A stretch of DNA of 64,000 bases from Aquirhabdus parva (GCF_003351745.1 NZ_CP031222.1:3454207-3518206); one strand, 5' to 3'. Positions 1 to 8,866 are shown, numbered from the stretch's first letter. Made by a program: numbers and translations. Notes: generated by a model not told the origin, from the sequence alone.

Positions 1-615
1 CTCACGTTCGACAATATGCCCATCTAGGTTCAAGACGCCAGCATAGGCATTCGACTCACGTAACGCACCACGATCAAGCAAGCTCAATGGCTTACGATCC
101 ACCCATGGCTGAATGGTCACGTTAATAAGCCCGCCACCGACAGGAAAGAATCCCACTTGCTCACTGAATACCTCTGCCTGTACACCGATCTTAGCCAGTG
201 CAGGTAAAAAACTGCGCTGCACAAAATCCAAGGTCGGCGCCATCGGATTATGAGTCCCGCCTTCGATCTTGAAGGTACTCGGCTGATCTTGCATCATCAA
301 GACAGGCAAGAGCGTTTGCAACACCAACATCGTACTGCCCGCCGAGCCAATCGGAAAATGATAATGCCCCGCCTGTACCGTATGGGGAGTAAAGGTCAGT
401 TCAGTACTGTGCAAATGGTCGCCAACCACAGTCGCGTGTCCTATGGCTTTTGCCGCTTGGACACAGACCAGATGCTGACGCATCAATCCCGGCTTTTTAC
501 GTCCTGCACGGATATTGCTCAGGTGAAAAGGCTTACCTGTCAAGAGTGACAGACTGAGCGCCGTCCGCAAAATTTGTCCACCGCCTTCGCCGATGGAACC
601 GTCTAGTTGAAGCAT
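1..615 (-). CDS. rtcA: RNA 3'-terminal phosphate cyclase RtcA (N-terminal part, runs off the window)
   Basis: Translation of the minus strand from the ATG at 615 gives 205 codons open to the window edge, beginning MLQLDGSIGEGGGQILRTAL, the RtcA signature start. It continues through an HFPIGSAGSTMLVLQTLLP segment and the TFKIEGGTHNPMAP motif typical of the family. RtcA uses ATP to convert RNA 3'-phosphate ends to 2',3'-cyclic phosphates through a covalent histidine adenylate; that catalytic histidine lies in the missing C-terminal part. It follows rtcB by 61 bp on the same strand, so both should be transcribed from the sigma-54 promoter at 1984-2000. The cut is the window boundary, not a mutation. 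Confidence 0.93.
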   Translation of the reverse strand, partial: MLQLDGSIGEGGGQILRTALSLSLLTGKPFHLSNIRAGRKKPGLMRQHLVCVQAAKAIGHATVVGDHLHSTELTFTPHTVQAGHYHFPIGSAGSTMLVLQTLLPVLMMQDQPSTFKIEGGTHNPMAPTLDFVQRSFLPALAKIGVQAEVFSEQVGFFPVGGGLINVTIQPWVDRKPLSLLDRGALRESNAYAGVLNLDGHIVERE

Positions 616-676
616 TTTTTTTACTCAATAAAAAAGGAACATACTGTTAGTGCAAGGTGATTATGAAGGAGTAACC

Positions 677-1939
677 TTACCCCTTCACACACACCACCTG
701 ACGCAGCGTATACACCACTTCCACCAGTTCACGTTGTGCAAACATCACGGCATCGATGTCTTTATACGCCGATGGGATCTCATCGATCACCCCTTCGTCT
801 TTCCGACATTCCACCCCTTCCGTCTGCGCCACTTGATCGGCCACGGTATAACGCTTCTTCGCTTCAGTACGGCTCATTACGCGTCCTGCACCATGCGAGC
901 AGGAGCAAAACGATTGCTCATTTCCCAGACCACGGACGATAAATGACTTCGCACCCATTGATCCCGGGATAATCCCATACTCACCCAGACGCGCCCGCAC
1001 CGCACCTTTACGTGTTACCAATACCTCTTCACCGAAGTGCAGCTCACGGTCCACATAGTTATGATGACAGTTCACTGCTTCAACACGGGCATCAAAGGCA
1101 CGCGGAATCACATTGCGTAGGGCCTTCAAGGCGTTTTCCATCATGATCTCACGGTTGGTCATCGCGAAGCGCTGTGCCCAACCTACCGCAAACCAGTAGT
1201 CATCAAAGTGCTCGGTCCCTTCTGGGAAGTACGCCAAGTCTCGATCAGGCAGGTTGATAAAATGCGTTTGCATATCTTTCCGCGCCTGCTCAATGAAATG
1301 GTTTCCAATCGCGTTCCCCACCCCACGCGACCCTGAGTGCAGCATGATCCACACTGAATCGTGCTCATCCAGACACACTTCAACAAAGTGGTTACCCGTT
1401 CCCAGTGTCCCCAGATGCTTACGGTTGTTAGTGTTTTTCAGCTTCGGATTCTTCGCGCAGATGAGATCGAAGTCATCAGCCAATCCCGCCCAAGCCTGAT
1501 CTACACGCTCAGGTGCGTCATGCCATGATCCCCGATCGCGTCCACTACGCTTCGGCGTCATTCCGTGTGGAATCAAACGCTCAAGCTCTGTCCGCAGACC
1601 AGACAAGTTATCGGGTAGATCTGATGCAGTCAGGCTAGTTTTCACCGCCATCATTCCACATCCGATATCCACACCCACCGCAGCAGGAATAATCGCGCCT
1701 TTAGTCGGGATCACACTCCCGATCGTGGCACCAATTCCCACATGCACGTCCGGCATCACGGCCATCCACTTATAGATAAAAGGCATCTTTGCCGCTTTGA
1801 TCAGTTGGCTCTTGGCACCCTCTTCAACAGGCACGCCTTGCGTCCACATCTTGATCGGCACACCGCCTTCAGCCTGCATCACATCGTGCAGACGTTCAGC
1901 GGGCATATGGGTCGCTGTTTCAATCATCGAGGTGTTCAT
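677..1939 (-). CDS. rtcB: RNA-splicing ligase RtcB
   Basis: RtcB joins RNA 2',3'-cyclic phosphate or 3'-phosphate ends to 5'-OH ends using GTP and Mn2+, and acts in RNA repair. The protein (420 residues from this start, close to the usual length) carries the family's metal-binding signatures: VGVDIGCGM near residue 90, GNHFVEVC, HSGSRGVGN and NCHHNYV. The guanylylated-histidine motif CSHGAGRVMSR lies in the C-terminal third. An in-frame ATG three codons upstream (1948) overlaps the ribosome-binding site AAGGA. The ATG at 1939 has that site at 8-nt spacing and is preferred. It is the first gene of rtcBA and is divergent from rtcR. Confidence 0.96.
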   Translation of the reverse strand: MNTSMIETATHMPAERLHDVMQAEGGVPIKMWTQGVPVEEGAKSQLIKAAKMPFIYKWMAVMPDVHVGIGATIGSVIPTKGAIIPAAVGVDIGCGMMAVKTSLTASDLPDNLSGLRTELERLIPHGMTPKRSGRDRGSWHDAPERVDQAWAGLADDFDLICAKNPKLKNTNNRKHLGTLGTGNHFVEVCLDEHDSVWIMLHSGSRGVGNAIGNHFIEQARKDMQTHFINLPDRDLAYFPEGTEHFDDYWFAVGWAQRFAMTNREIMMENALKALRNVIPRAFDARVEAVNCHHNYVDRELHFGEEVLVTRKGAVRARLGEYGIIPGSMGAKSFIVRGLGNEQSFCSCSHGAGRVMSRTEAKKRYTVADQVAQTEGVECRKDEGVIDEIPSAYKDIDAVMFAQRELVEVVYTLRQVVCVKG

Positions 1940-1983
1940 TTTCTTCATCCTTATTCATATCTAATTGATTACACCATTATCAT

Positions 1984-2000
1984 TGCCAGAGGCGTGCCAA
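1984..2000 (-). promoter_or_regulatory. sigma-54 promoter of rtcBA
   Basis: The minus strand reads TTGGCACG-CCTC-TGGCA. The -24 element TTGGCACG is a full consensus match and the -12 element keeps the GC dinucleotide at the required 10-bp distance from GG. Transcription should begin near 1972, about 33 nt upstream of the rtcB ATG. Promoters of this class need a bacterial enhancer-binding protein, and the divergent rtcR encodes one. No upstream activator site could be fixed; the 2001-2160 stretch is very AT-rich, which would suit DNA bending. Confidence 0.85.
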
Positions 2001-2181
2001 CCCTTTACTATTCGCAAAAATTAACTATTAACTAGATGTTTTTAATAAATTAAATAAAAATTAGCACAATAATTTATTTGAATAGCTCCAATATTTAAAG
2101 ACAAATAACTAGATTATAAGATAGCTAATTAGAGAATATGCTAGGATAAAACTATCGCGTATTTTGCAGAGGCTCACGGGT

Positions 2182-3765
2182 ATGAGCAAACCTACCATCG
2201 TTTTAGGTTTTGTCGGTTCCACCTTTGATCAGGGCTATAAAGAAGATCGGTGGCTGCGCTGGCGCCCGACGATCAGTCTATGTATGCAGGAAGACTTGCA
2301 TATCGATGAACTGCATCTACTGCATGACCCACGCGACAAACGCCTAATCAAACAAGTCAAAGCCGATATCGCACAAGTGTCACCGCTCACTAAGGTGGTG
2401 GCAATCCCCTTCACCTTGCGCGATGCATGGGACTTTGCCGAAGTCTATGGCGCACTCTACGACTGGGTACGCGCCTTTCGCTTTGACCCCATGCAAAACG
2501 ATTACTTGCTGCATATCACCACGGGAACGCACGTGGTACAGATTTGCTGGTACTTGCTGTTGGAATCGCACTATTTACCAGCACGAATTATTCAAAGCTC
2601 ACCAAGCGCAACGCGTGAGCCACAAGGTAAATACCATCTGATTGATCTGGATCTGTCACGGTACGACAGTCTACGGACGCGGCTAGAAGCTGAACAACAA
2701 GCCAATTGGCAACAACTTAAAGCCGATATTGCCACTCGCAATCCCGCTTTCAATCGTCTGATCACCGAAGTCGAGAAAGTCGCGACGCGCTCCACAGCAC
2801 CGATCTTGATCATGGGTGCAACAGGTGCTGGAAAATCACACCTTGCCAAGCAGATTTACGAACTCAAAAAAGACCGCTTTCGCCTGACGGGACGCTTTGT
2901 TGATGTTAACTGTGCGACTCTGCGCGGCGACAGCGCCATGTCAGCACTGTTTGGACATATCAAAGGCGCATTTACAGGTGCTGCCACCAGTCGTGCAGGA
3001 CTGCTCAAAAGTGCAGATGGCGGCTTACTCTTTTTAGATGAGATTGGTGAAATTGGCTTGGATGAACAAGCCATGCTGCTTAAAGCGCTTGAAGACAAGA
3101 GTTTTTTTCCTGTCGGTAGTGATAAAGAAGAACGTGCTGATTTTCAGCTCATTGCAGGAACCAACCGTGATCTGCGTGAAGAAGTCTTAAAAGGCACCTT
3201 CCGCGAGGACCTGTTCGCACGGCTCAATACCTGGACCTTTGATCTGCCCGCGCTCAAAGACCGTACCGAAGATATCGAGCCTAACTTGTTGTTTGAGTTA
3301 GAGCGCTATAGCCTAGCTCAACAGCGCCAATTACGCTTTCACCGAGAAGCACTGGATCGTTATTTGAATTTTGCTCGGACTGGCGAAGCACTATGGCGTG
3401 GGAACTTTCGTGATCTGTCGGCGAGTTTAATCCGCATGGCCACACTGACTGAAGGCTCACGCATCACCCTTGAGAATGTAGAAGATGAAATTCTACGACT
3501 CAAAAGACTGTGGTCGGTTGACCAGCCCCAAGCGGATGTTCTCACCGACCTACTAGGTCAAGAGGCACTATCTCAAATTGATGAATTTGATCGTATTCAG
3601 CTCAGCGGGGTAGTTGAAGTTTGTCAGAAATCCAAATCAATGGCCGACGCTGGTCGGCAACTCTTTTCTGCATCGCGTGCCCAAAAGGCCACATCCAATG
3701 ACAGTGACCGCTTGCGTAAATATCTAACGCGCTTTGGACTTAACTGGGAGAATATCCGGTCATAA
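2182..3765 (+). CDS. rtcR: RtcR, sigma-54-dependent activator of the rtcBA operon
   Basis: Enhancer-binding protein of 527 residues. The N-terminal third ([16 protein letters not shown] onward, to about 180) is the RtcR/CARF-type sensor domain, which in this family restrains the ATPase until RNA-derived ligands bind. The AAA+ domain follows with Walker A GATGAGKS, the sigma-54 contact motif GAFTGA, and Walker [14 protein letters not shown]-terminal DNA-binding region follows. The open frame can start at a TTG at 2164, but the ATG at 2182 has AGAGG at good spacing and matches the family N-terminus. It is divergent from rtcBA, whose sigma-54 promoter lies in the shared intergenic region. Confidence 0.95.
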   Translation: MSKPTIVLGFVGSTFDQGYKEDRWLRWRPTISLCMQEDLHIDELHLLHDPRDKRLIKQVKADIAQVSPLTKVVAIPFTLRDAWDFAEVYGALYDWVRAFRFDPMQNDYLLHITTGTHVVQICWYLLLESHYLPARIIQSSPSATREPQGKYHLIDLDLSRYDSLRTRLEAEQQANWQQLKADIATRNPAFNRLITEVEKVATRSTAPILIMGATGAGKSHLAKQIYELKKDRFRLTGRFVDVNCATLRGDSAMSALFGHIKGAFTGAATSRAGLLKSADGGLLFLDEIGEIGLDEQAMLLKALEDKSFFPVGSDKEERADFQLIAGTNRDLREEVLKGTFREDLFARLNTWTFDLPALKDRTEDIEPNLLFELERYSLAQQRQLRFHREALDRYLNFARTGEALWRGNFRDLSASLIRMATLTEGSRITLENVEDEILRLKRLWSVDQPQADVLTDLLGQEALSQIDEFDRIQLSGVVEVCQKSKSMADAGRQLFSASRAQKATSNDSDRLRKYLTRFGLNWENIRS

Positions 3766-4001
3766 AAAGTTCTGGCCGAAATTGAAAAGAATATCCCCTT
3801 GTGCCATAGCTTTTGGTCTGAAAGTTATCAATAAATTTTACAATCTGATGCATCGGCTCAAATTTTTGGGTAACATCACGCCCAAGCATTGAGCAACGAC
3901 CTGCAACGTGCCGTGGCAACTCCCCTTGAAAATGGAACTCGACAGGGGCAGAACCATCGTAGAACACAACGATAAAAAATAAGTAATAGGGATATTCAAA
4001 A

Positions 4002-4988
4002 ATGAAAGCAAAAGTGATTTTTGCCGTAACAACGCTTATTGCCGCAAGTTCAGTAAACGCTCAAACCCTGTGCGTATTCGACCTCTTGGGTGCGCAGGGT
4101 GATAGCTATGCACTCATGAAAGACTATGCCCTTGCAGCCAAGCAATGGGGCGCTAACATTACTTTAAAACCTTACCCTGATGAACGACTTGCCGTTGAAG
4201 ACTTCAAGGCTGGACAGTGCGATGCGGTATCCTTGACAGGTATACGGGTCCACCCCTTTAACAGTTTCGTGGCTTCGATTGATGCCATAGGCAGTGTACC
4301 GAACAACACCGCAGCAAAAACGATTTTAACACTGATGGCAAATCCTAAGCTTGCACCCGATATGGTCTATAAGAACTATGAGGTTGCAGGCGTGACGTCA
4401 TACGGTCCTGCTTATATTATGATTCGAGACCGTAAAATTAACTCCCTCATGAAAGCCACCGGAATCAAGTTTGGCGTGTACGACTACGATAAAGCGGAAG
4501 CCATGATGGTTGAAAAGATGGGGGGACAGCCCGTTGCCAGTGACTTAATGAATATTGGCGGTAAGTTTAACAATGGACAGATTGATGCATTGGGTATGCC
4601 TGCTATTGGATTCCGCCCCTTGGAACTGGCTAAAGGACTCGGAACTAAAGGGGGGATATTTCGCTTCCCCGTGGTTCATGTCACTTACGACATTATCATT
4701 CATCAGAATAGATTTCCTGACGGCTACGGTCAAAACAGCCGGAATTGGGTTGTAGGACTGATTGGTCGGGCCTTCGAGACGACGAACAAAATCGAAAAAG
4801 GCATTGATCCTAAATATTGGGAAGAACTTCCTGCCAACGATAAACTTGGGTATGTCAAACTTATGCGTGAAGCTCGCATCAGTTTGACTAACCAAGGTTT
4901 TTACGATAAGAAAATGATGGCACTGCTTAAAAAAGTACGCTGTGCCTTGGATCCCAGCAGCTTTGAATGTTCTTTGACGGGAGAGTAA
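4002..4988 (+). CDS. AdeT-like putative periplasmic solute-binding protein
   Basis: Protein of 328 residues with a clear signal peptide (MKAKVIFAVTTLIAASSVNAQ, cleavage after Ala20). The mature part has the look of TRAP-type binding proteins: a CVFDLLGAQGDSYALMKDYA opening, LAVEDFKAGQCDAVSLTGIR, then alternating alpha/beta stretches. I place it with the AdeT1/AdeT2 putative solute-binding proteins of Acinetobacter, once described as RND-type aminoglycoside efflux parts. The sequence shows no transporter membrane segments, so a binding role is more likely than efflux. Two cysteines near the C-terminus (RCALDPSSFEC) could form a disulfide. No partner permease lies next to it. The ligand is unknown. 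Confidence 0.72.
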   Translation: MKAKVIFAVTTLIAASSVNAQTLCVFDLLGAQGDSYALMKDYALAAKQWGANITLKPYPDERLAVEDFKAGQCDAVSLTGIRVHPFNSFVASIDAIGSVPNNTAAKTILTLMANPKLAPDMVYKNYEVAGVTSYGPAYIMIRDRKINSLMKATGIKFGVYDYDKAEAMMVEKMGGQPVASDLMNIGGKFNNGQIDALGMPAIGFRPLELAKGLGTKGGIFRFPVVHVTYDIIIHQNRFPDGYGQNSRNWVVGLIGRAFETTNKIEKGIDPKYWEELPANDKLGYVKLMREARISLTNQGFYDKKMMALLKKVRCALDPSSFECSLTGE

Positions 4989-5071
4989 GTGCGCTAAAGC
5001 ACTTACTGATTGATTATGATTCTAGAATGTCGCGATAATCCTTCGCGACTAGACACCCCTATCCATAAGCA

Positions 5072-5506
5072 TTGAGTCTCAACTCCGTGAAAATATTTGT
5101 TTTGCTGATGATTCGGTTCTATCAGCGCTTTCTATCCCCAATCAAGGGCTACTCATGTGCGTATCGTGTCTATACAGGACAAGACAGTTGCTCCGCGTAT
5201 GGCTACAAGGTGATTGATCGTTATGGCGCTTTTATCGGTTATCGACTGATTCAAAGACGGATCAGAAAATGCAGCGAAGTGATTCAGCAGCAGAACGACC
5301 GCCGCGGTACAAAACGATATCAACCTCGATATCAGTCTGGGGATTGCGATCCGGGTTGTGACTCTTTTGATTTACCCAGTTGTGACTCGTCTGATTTATC
5401 TGATCTTTGTACGCTCCCCTGCGACTCATGTGATCTTGATTTTTCTAACGATAAGAAAAAAGACCAAAAACCCATGAAATATCAGCCCCTCCCTGAAAAG
5501 ATTTGA
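5072..5506 (+). CDS. YidD-family protein with Cys/Asp-rich C-terminal tail
   Basis: The first ~65 residues match the YidD (membrane protein insertion efficiency factor) pattern: LMIRFYQRFLSPIKGYSC, then a Cys-Ser-Ala-Tyr turn (DSCSAYGYKVIDRYG), then IQRRIRKC. YidD normally sits between rnpA and yidC and assists YidC-dependent insertion. This copy is elsewhere and carries a ~75-residue tail with six cysteines among Asp and Ser (GDCDPGC, SCDSSDLSDLC, PCDSCD), which the canonical ~85-residue protein lacks. The start is uncertain: TTG at 5072 or GTG at 5087. The GTG start would give about the usual distance to the YQRF motif. The function of the tail is not known; metal binding is a guess. Confidence 0.65.
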   Translation: MSLNSVKIFVLLMIRFYQRFLSPIKGYSCAYRVYTGQDSCSAYGYKVIDRYGAFIGYRLIQRRIRKCSEVIQQQNDRRGTKRYQPRYQSGDCDPGCDSFDLPSCDSSDLSDLCTLPCDSCDLDFSNDKKKDQKPMKYQPLPEKI

Positions 5507-5627
5507 TCAATCAAAAATCAAATCATTTTACCTTCACAAAAAGGCTGAACATAAAAAGTCTACGTCGTACGCACTTTCTAACGCAATCAAGATTTAGATT
5601 AAAAAAAAATCTCAAAATTAATCTTGC

Positions 5628-5658
5628 AATATATAGTGGCTTTATGCCACTATATATT
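5628..5658. promoter_or_regulatory. Perfect palindrome ahead of the NAD-salvage operon, probable NrtR operator
   Basis: The arms AATATATAGTGGC (5628-5640) and GCCACTATATATT (5646-5658) are exact reverse complements around a 5-bp centre, TTTAT. The site ends 32 bp before the ATG of the first gene, where it would overlap promoter or early transcribed DNA. The third gene of the operon encodes an NrtR-type repressor, a family that commonly controls its own NAD-salvage operon by binding a palindrome. Assignment to NrtR is inference from position and symmetry. Confidence 0.7.
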
Positions 5659-5690
5659 TACACCAGAGATAAAGAACCCCAGAGGTTTGT

Positions 5691-6602
5691 ATGTCGATTC
5701 AAGTGATAGCAAAAAACGGAACTATTGTTCCTATCAAATTCCTTCAGTTTTCAGGTGGTGAGCGCCATGTTCAAATCGCTGAAGCTGAATTCAATAGCCT
5801 CAATGGCAACGTCACGGTTCGTGCCCGTATGCAATCCAGCAATGACGTGATGGATTATGTGCTACTTGAGAACGTGCTGCTTGATGCAGGTTGCACTATC
5901 GACCTTGAGATCCCTTATTTTCCTTACGCCCGCCAAGATCGGGTTTGTGCTACGGGTCAGGCATTCTCACTCAACATCATGACACGTTTGTTAAACATAA
6001 ATGCGAGTGGAGAGACCGCAGGGCTACAACGCAGCATCAAAGTCTGGGATTGCCATAGTCAGGTCACAACGCGCTTACTTCGCGAAAATACCCACTTCGC
6101 TCATGTCACCAATATCAGCCCCGCAGAAATCATTCAGCAATCAAACACGCTATTAAGTATCTTGCAAGAGGAGAAGACTGTCTTGATTTGTCCAGATCAG
6201 GGGGCGAAACAACGCACAAAACTGATTGCCGATAGTCTAAATCTAACCGATGCCGCATCACGCATTATCTACTGTGAGAAGAAAAGAGATCCTGCGACAG
6301 GCAAGATTTTAAATGCCAAGGTCAATGCCACCGACCTTACAGGCTATACCGCTGTGATTACCGATGACATCTGTGATGGCGGGGCTACCTTTATCGGCAT
6401 TGCGCAAGAGCTGCGTAAGCTCAATTGCAAGACCATTATTTTATACGTCACTCACGGCATCTTTAGTCGGGGCTTGGGTGTCTTTTCAGGACTCATCGAT
6501 CAGATATTCACGACTGATAGTTTTCCGCAGGAACCATCCGACTTACTCAACGTTATCAACTTTTCAGCCCCATTTTCTCTAGACCAAGGAGACCAATCAT
6601 GA
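5691..6602 (+). CDS. Ribose-phosphate pyrophosphokinase paralogue linked to nadV
   Basis: The 303-residue protein belongs to the PRPP synthetase family, which makes PRPP from ribose 5-phosphate and ATP. It has the conserved IPYFPYARQDRVC stretch near residue 80 and a PRPP-loop region VITDDICDGGATF near 220. That loop differs from the DDMIDTGGT form of housekeeping Prs, and the protein is somewhat shorter than the usual ~315 residues. This suggests a specialised copy supplying PRPP to the next enzyme. AGAGG lies 6 nt upstream of the ATG. Its stop overlaps the nadV start by 4 bp (ATGA), so the two are translationally coupled. Confidence 0.9.
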   Translation: MSIQVIAKNGTIVPIKFLQFSGGERHVQIAEAEFNSLNGNVTVRARMQSSNDVMDYVLLENVLLDAGCTIDLEIPYFPYARQDRVCATGQAFSLNIMTRLLNINASGETAGLQRSIKVWDCHSQVTTRLLRENTHFAHVTNISPAEIIQQSNTLLSILQEEKTVLICPDQGAKQRTKLIADSLNLTDAASRIIYCEKKRDPATGKILNAKVNATDLTGYTAVITDDICDGGATFIGIAQELRKLNCKTIILYVTHGIFSRGLGVFSGLIDQIFTTDSFPQEPSDLLNVINFSAPFSLDQGDQS

Positions 6603-8086
6603 GTATCAAAATTAATCCACTCAATGCCATCGACTTCTATAAAGCCGATCATCGCCGTCAGTACCCTGAAGGGACTGAATATGTCTACGCCAACTTTACG
6701 CCTCGCTCTTCACGCCTCGCCAAGATGTTGCCAGACTTTGATGATCGCGTGGTGTTCTTTGGCTTGCAGGGTTTTATCAAACACTTCTTGATTGATACCT
6801 GGAGTGAAGGTTTCTTCAGTCAACCAAAAGATAAAGTGGTTGCGGCTTATAAACGCCGCATGGACAATTCGCTTGGTGAAGGCGCAGTACCTGTTGATCA
6901 CATTGCCGCCCTCCACGATCTAGGCTATTTGCCGTTGTGTATCAAAGCCCTACCTGAAGGCAGCCGTGTCAATATGCGTGTACCCGTGCTGACGCTGGTA
7001 AATACAGACCCCAATTTCTTCTGGTTAACCAACTATATTGAAACGGTACTCAGCGCTGAACTATGGAAATCATGCACAACTGCCTCGATCGCGTATGAAT
7101 ATAAACGCTTGCTCACTCAATATGCCGAGAAAACTGGTGCTCCTCTCGACTTTGTTGCCTTACAAGGTCATGATTTCAGTAGCCGCGGCATGAGCGGTAT
7201 CTATGATGCCGCACAGACTGGTGTCGGTCACTTAACCAGTTTCATCGGTACCGATTCGGTAGCATCCATTGATTATGCTGAAGAATACTACGGTGCAACG
7301 GGCGTGGTAGGTGTATCGGTTCCTGCAACCGAGCACAGCGTGATGTGTATGGGCACGGAAGGTAATGAACTTGAGACCTTTAGACGCTTGATCTGTGACT
7401 TGTACCCATCAGGAATCGTCAGTATCGTTTCGGATACTTGGGATTTCTGGCGTGTGATCACTGAGTTTACTGTTGCTTTGAAAACCGAGATATTAAATCG
7501 CAAGCCGAATGCGCTGGGTCTTGCCAAGATGGTGCTGCGTCCAGATTCAGGTGACCCAGTGAAGATTATTTGCGGTGACCCAGAGGCACCCATCGACAGC
7601 CCGGCTTACAAAGGTGCAGTGCAATGTCTCTGGGACATCTTTGGCGGCACGACAAGTGATAAAGGCTATAAAATGCTCAATGAACGCGTCGGCTTGATCT
7701 ACGGAGACTCGATCACTCTGGCGCGTGCTCAAGCGATTCTGTCGGGTCTTGAAGCCAAGGGGTTTGCCTCATCCAACATCGTATTCGGCATTGGCAGTTA
7801 TACTTATAACTTCCTGACCCGAGATACCTTTGGTTTTGCCGTCAAGGCAACATGGGGTCAGGTCAACGGTATCGGACGTGAACTGTTCAAAGATCCGATT
7901 ACTGATTCAGGCGTCAAAAAATCGGCTAAAGGTTTGCTGCGTGTTGAGCAGACTGCAAATGGCTTTGAGCTTTTTGACCAGCAAACGCCTGAACAAGAGC
8001 AAAATGGTGCACTTGCTGTGGTTTTCGAAAACGGTAAGATCGTTAAGGAAGTTACCCTTGATGAAATACGTGCCCGTTTAAGCTAA
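6599..8086 (+). CDS. nadV: Nicotinamide phosphoribosyltransferase NadV
   Basis: Makes nicotinamide mononucleotide from nicotinamide and PRPP, the first step of the direct NAD salvage route. At 495 residues it has the size of animal NAMPT. It shows the family motifs: YKADHRRQYPEGTEYVYANF at the N-terminus, FSSRGMSG, FIGTDSVAS, VPATEHSVM near residue 240, LRPDSGDP near 310 and YGDSITL. AAGGAG precedes the ATG, which overlaps the stop of the PRPP synthetase gene. The two enzymes make and use PRPP in sequence. Confidence 0.96.
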   Translation: MSIKINPLNAIDFYKADHRRQYPEGTEYVYANFTPRSSRLAKMLPDFDDRVVFFGLQGFIKHFLIDTWSEGFFSQPKDKVVAAYKRRMDNSLGEGAVPVDHIAALHDLGYLPLCIKALPEGSRVNMRVPVLTLVNTDPNFFWLTNYIETVLSAELWKSCTTASIAYEYKRLLTQYAEKTGAPLDFVALQGHDFSSRGMSGIYDAAQTGVGHLTSFIGTDSVASIDYAEEYYGATGVVGVSVPATEHSVMCMGTEGNELETFRRLICDLYPSGIVSIVSDTWDFWRVITEFTVALKTEILNRKPNALGLAKMVLRPDSGDPVKIICGDPEAPIDSPAYKGAVQCLWDIFGGTTSDKGYKMLNERVGLIYGDSITLARAQAILSGLEAKGFASSNIVFGIGSYTYNFLTRDTFGFAVKATWGQVNGIGRELFKDPITDSGVKKSAKGLLRVEQTANGFELFDQQTPEQEQNGALAVVFENGKIVKEVTLDEIRARLS

Positions 8087-8113
8087 TGCCATAACCCAGA
8101 AGGAAATAGCAAT

Positions 8114-8866
8114 ATGTCGATGTCAGAAAAAGAGTTCTTACAAAACTATAATGCGCGGGACTATGACGCCCCGCTGATGTCAGTCGACATGGCGATATTT
8201 TCAGTGCTTGCAGGGCGCCTGCAAGTGCTGCTCATTCAACGGGCTAACTTCCCGAGAAAAGGAGAATGGGCACTGCCCGGTGGATTTATCAATCTAGTCA
8301 GCGATCAAACTTTGCTTGCCACGGCACACCGCAAGCTCTTTGAAAAAACGGGGATCGCTTCGCCCTATCTTGAACAAGTGGCGACGATAGGTAATGCGAC
8401 CCGTGATCCGCGCGGCTGGTCGGTCACGGCTCTCTACTTTGCCTTAATTGATTTCAAAGCGTTCCAACAGCAGGAATCTCAGTTGCTTGAACACTGCGAA
8501 TGGATTGATGTAGAAAAGGCACGCGTAATGCCACTCGCTTTTGATCACCATGAGCTGCTTGAGGCCGCTATCGAACGTTTGATCAATAAAACCCGCTATA
8601 CCGCCCTACCGGTCAGCCTACTACCGGCACTATTCACACTGACGGAACTTCAGCATATTTATGAAATCATTCTAGGGCAGTCGCTGGATAAAAAAGCTTT
8701 CCGCAGACGGATGATCGAAGCTGGAGCCGTGATTGAAACGGGTCAAAGTAAGGTTGTCGGAAAACGGCCCGCACAGCTCTACCGTTTTAATGCCGCATCT
8801 TTTGATTTCACTTTTCCAAGATCGTTAGAACTACCGAAGACCCAAAACGAAAACGTTTCGCCTTGA
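8114..8866 (+). CDS. nrtR: NrtR-type regulator of NAD metabolism (degenerate Nudix domain plus winged helix)
   Basis: The 250-residue protein has an N-terminal Nudix fold (VLLIQRANFPRKGEWALPGG) and a C-terminal winged-helix region (TLTELQHIYEIILGQSLDKKAFRRRM, KVVGKRPAQLYRF), the NrtR architecture. The Nudix box is broken. Where hydrolases have RExxEExG it reads RKLFEKTG, and the upstream Glu is absent, so hydrolysis is unlikely and the domain probably senses ADP-ribose or a related metabolite. It lies 27 bp after nadV in the same operon. The probable target is the palindrome at 5628-5658, giving autoregulation. Confidence 0.88.
   Translation: MSMSEKEFLQNYNARDYDAPLMSVDMAIFSVLAGRLQVLLIQRANFPRKGEWALPGGFINLVSDQTLLATAHRKLFEKTGIASPYLEQVATIGNATRDPRGWSVTALYFALIDFKAFQQQESQLLEHCEWIDVEKARVMPLAFDHHELLEAAIERLINKTRYTALPVSLLPALFTLTELQHIYEIILGQSLDKKAFRRRMIEAGAVIETGQSKVVGKRPAQLYRFNAASFDFTFPRSLELPKTQNENVSP

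Noticed and set aside
250-946. Plus-strand frames over the rtcA and rtcB genes
   Set aside because: They are antisense to well-recognised proteins and have no family features or start sites.
1949-2181. tRNA or Y-RNA gene between rtcB and rtcR
   Set aside because: The stretch is AT-rich with no cloverleaf or conserved T-loop; only the sigma-54 promoter is supported.
4002-4988. Aminoglycoside efflux pump
   Set aside because: Related proteins were once named as RND efflux parts, but this sequence has a signal peptide and a binding-protein form with no transporter helices.
5503-5706. 67-residue plus-strand frame between the YidD-like gene and the PRPP synthetase gene
   Set aside because: It runs through the palindrome at 5628-5658 and into the next gene in another frame, and is Lys/Arg-rich as expected from AT-rich DNA.
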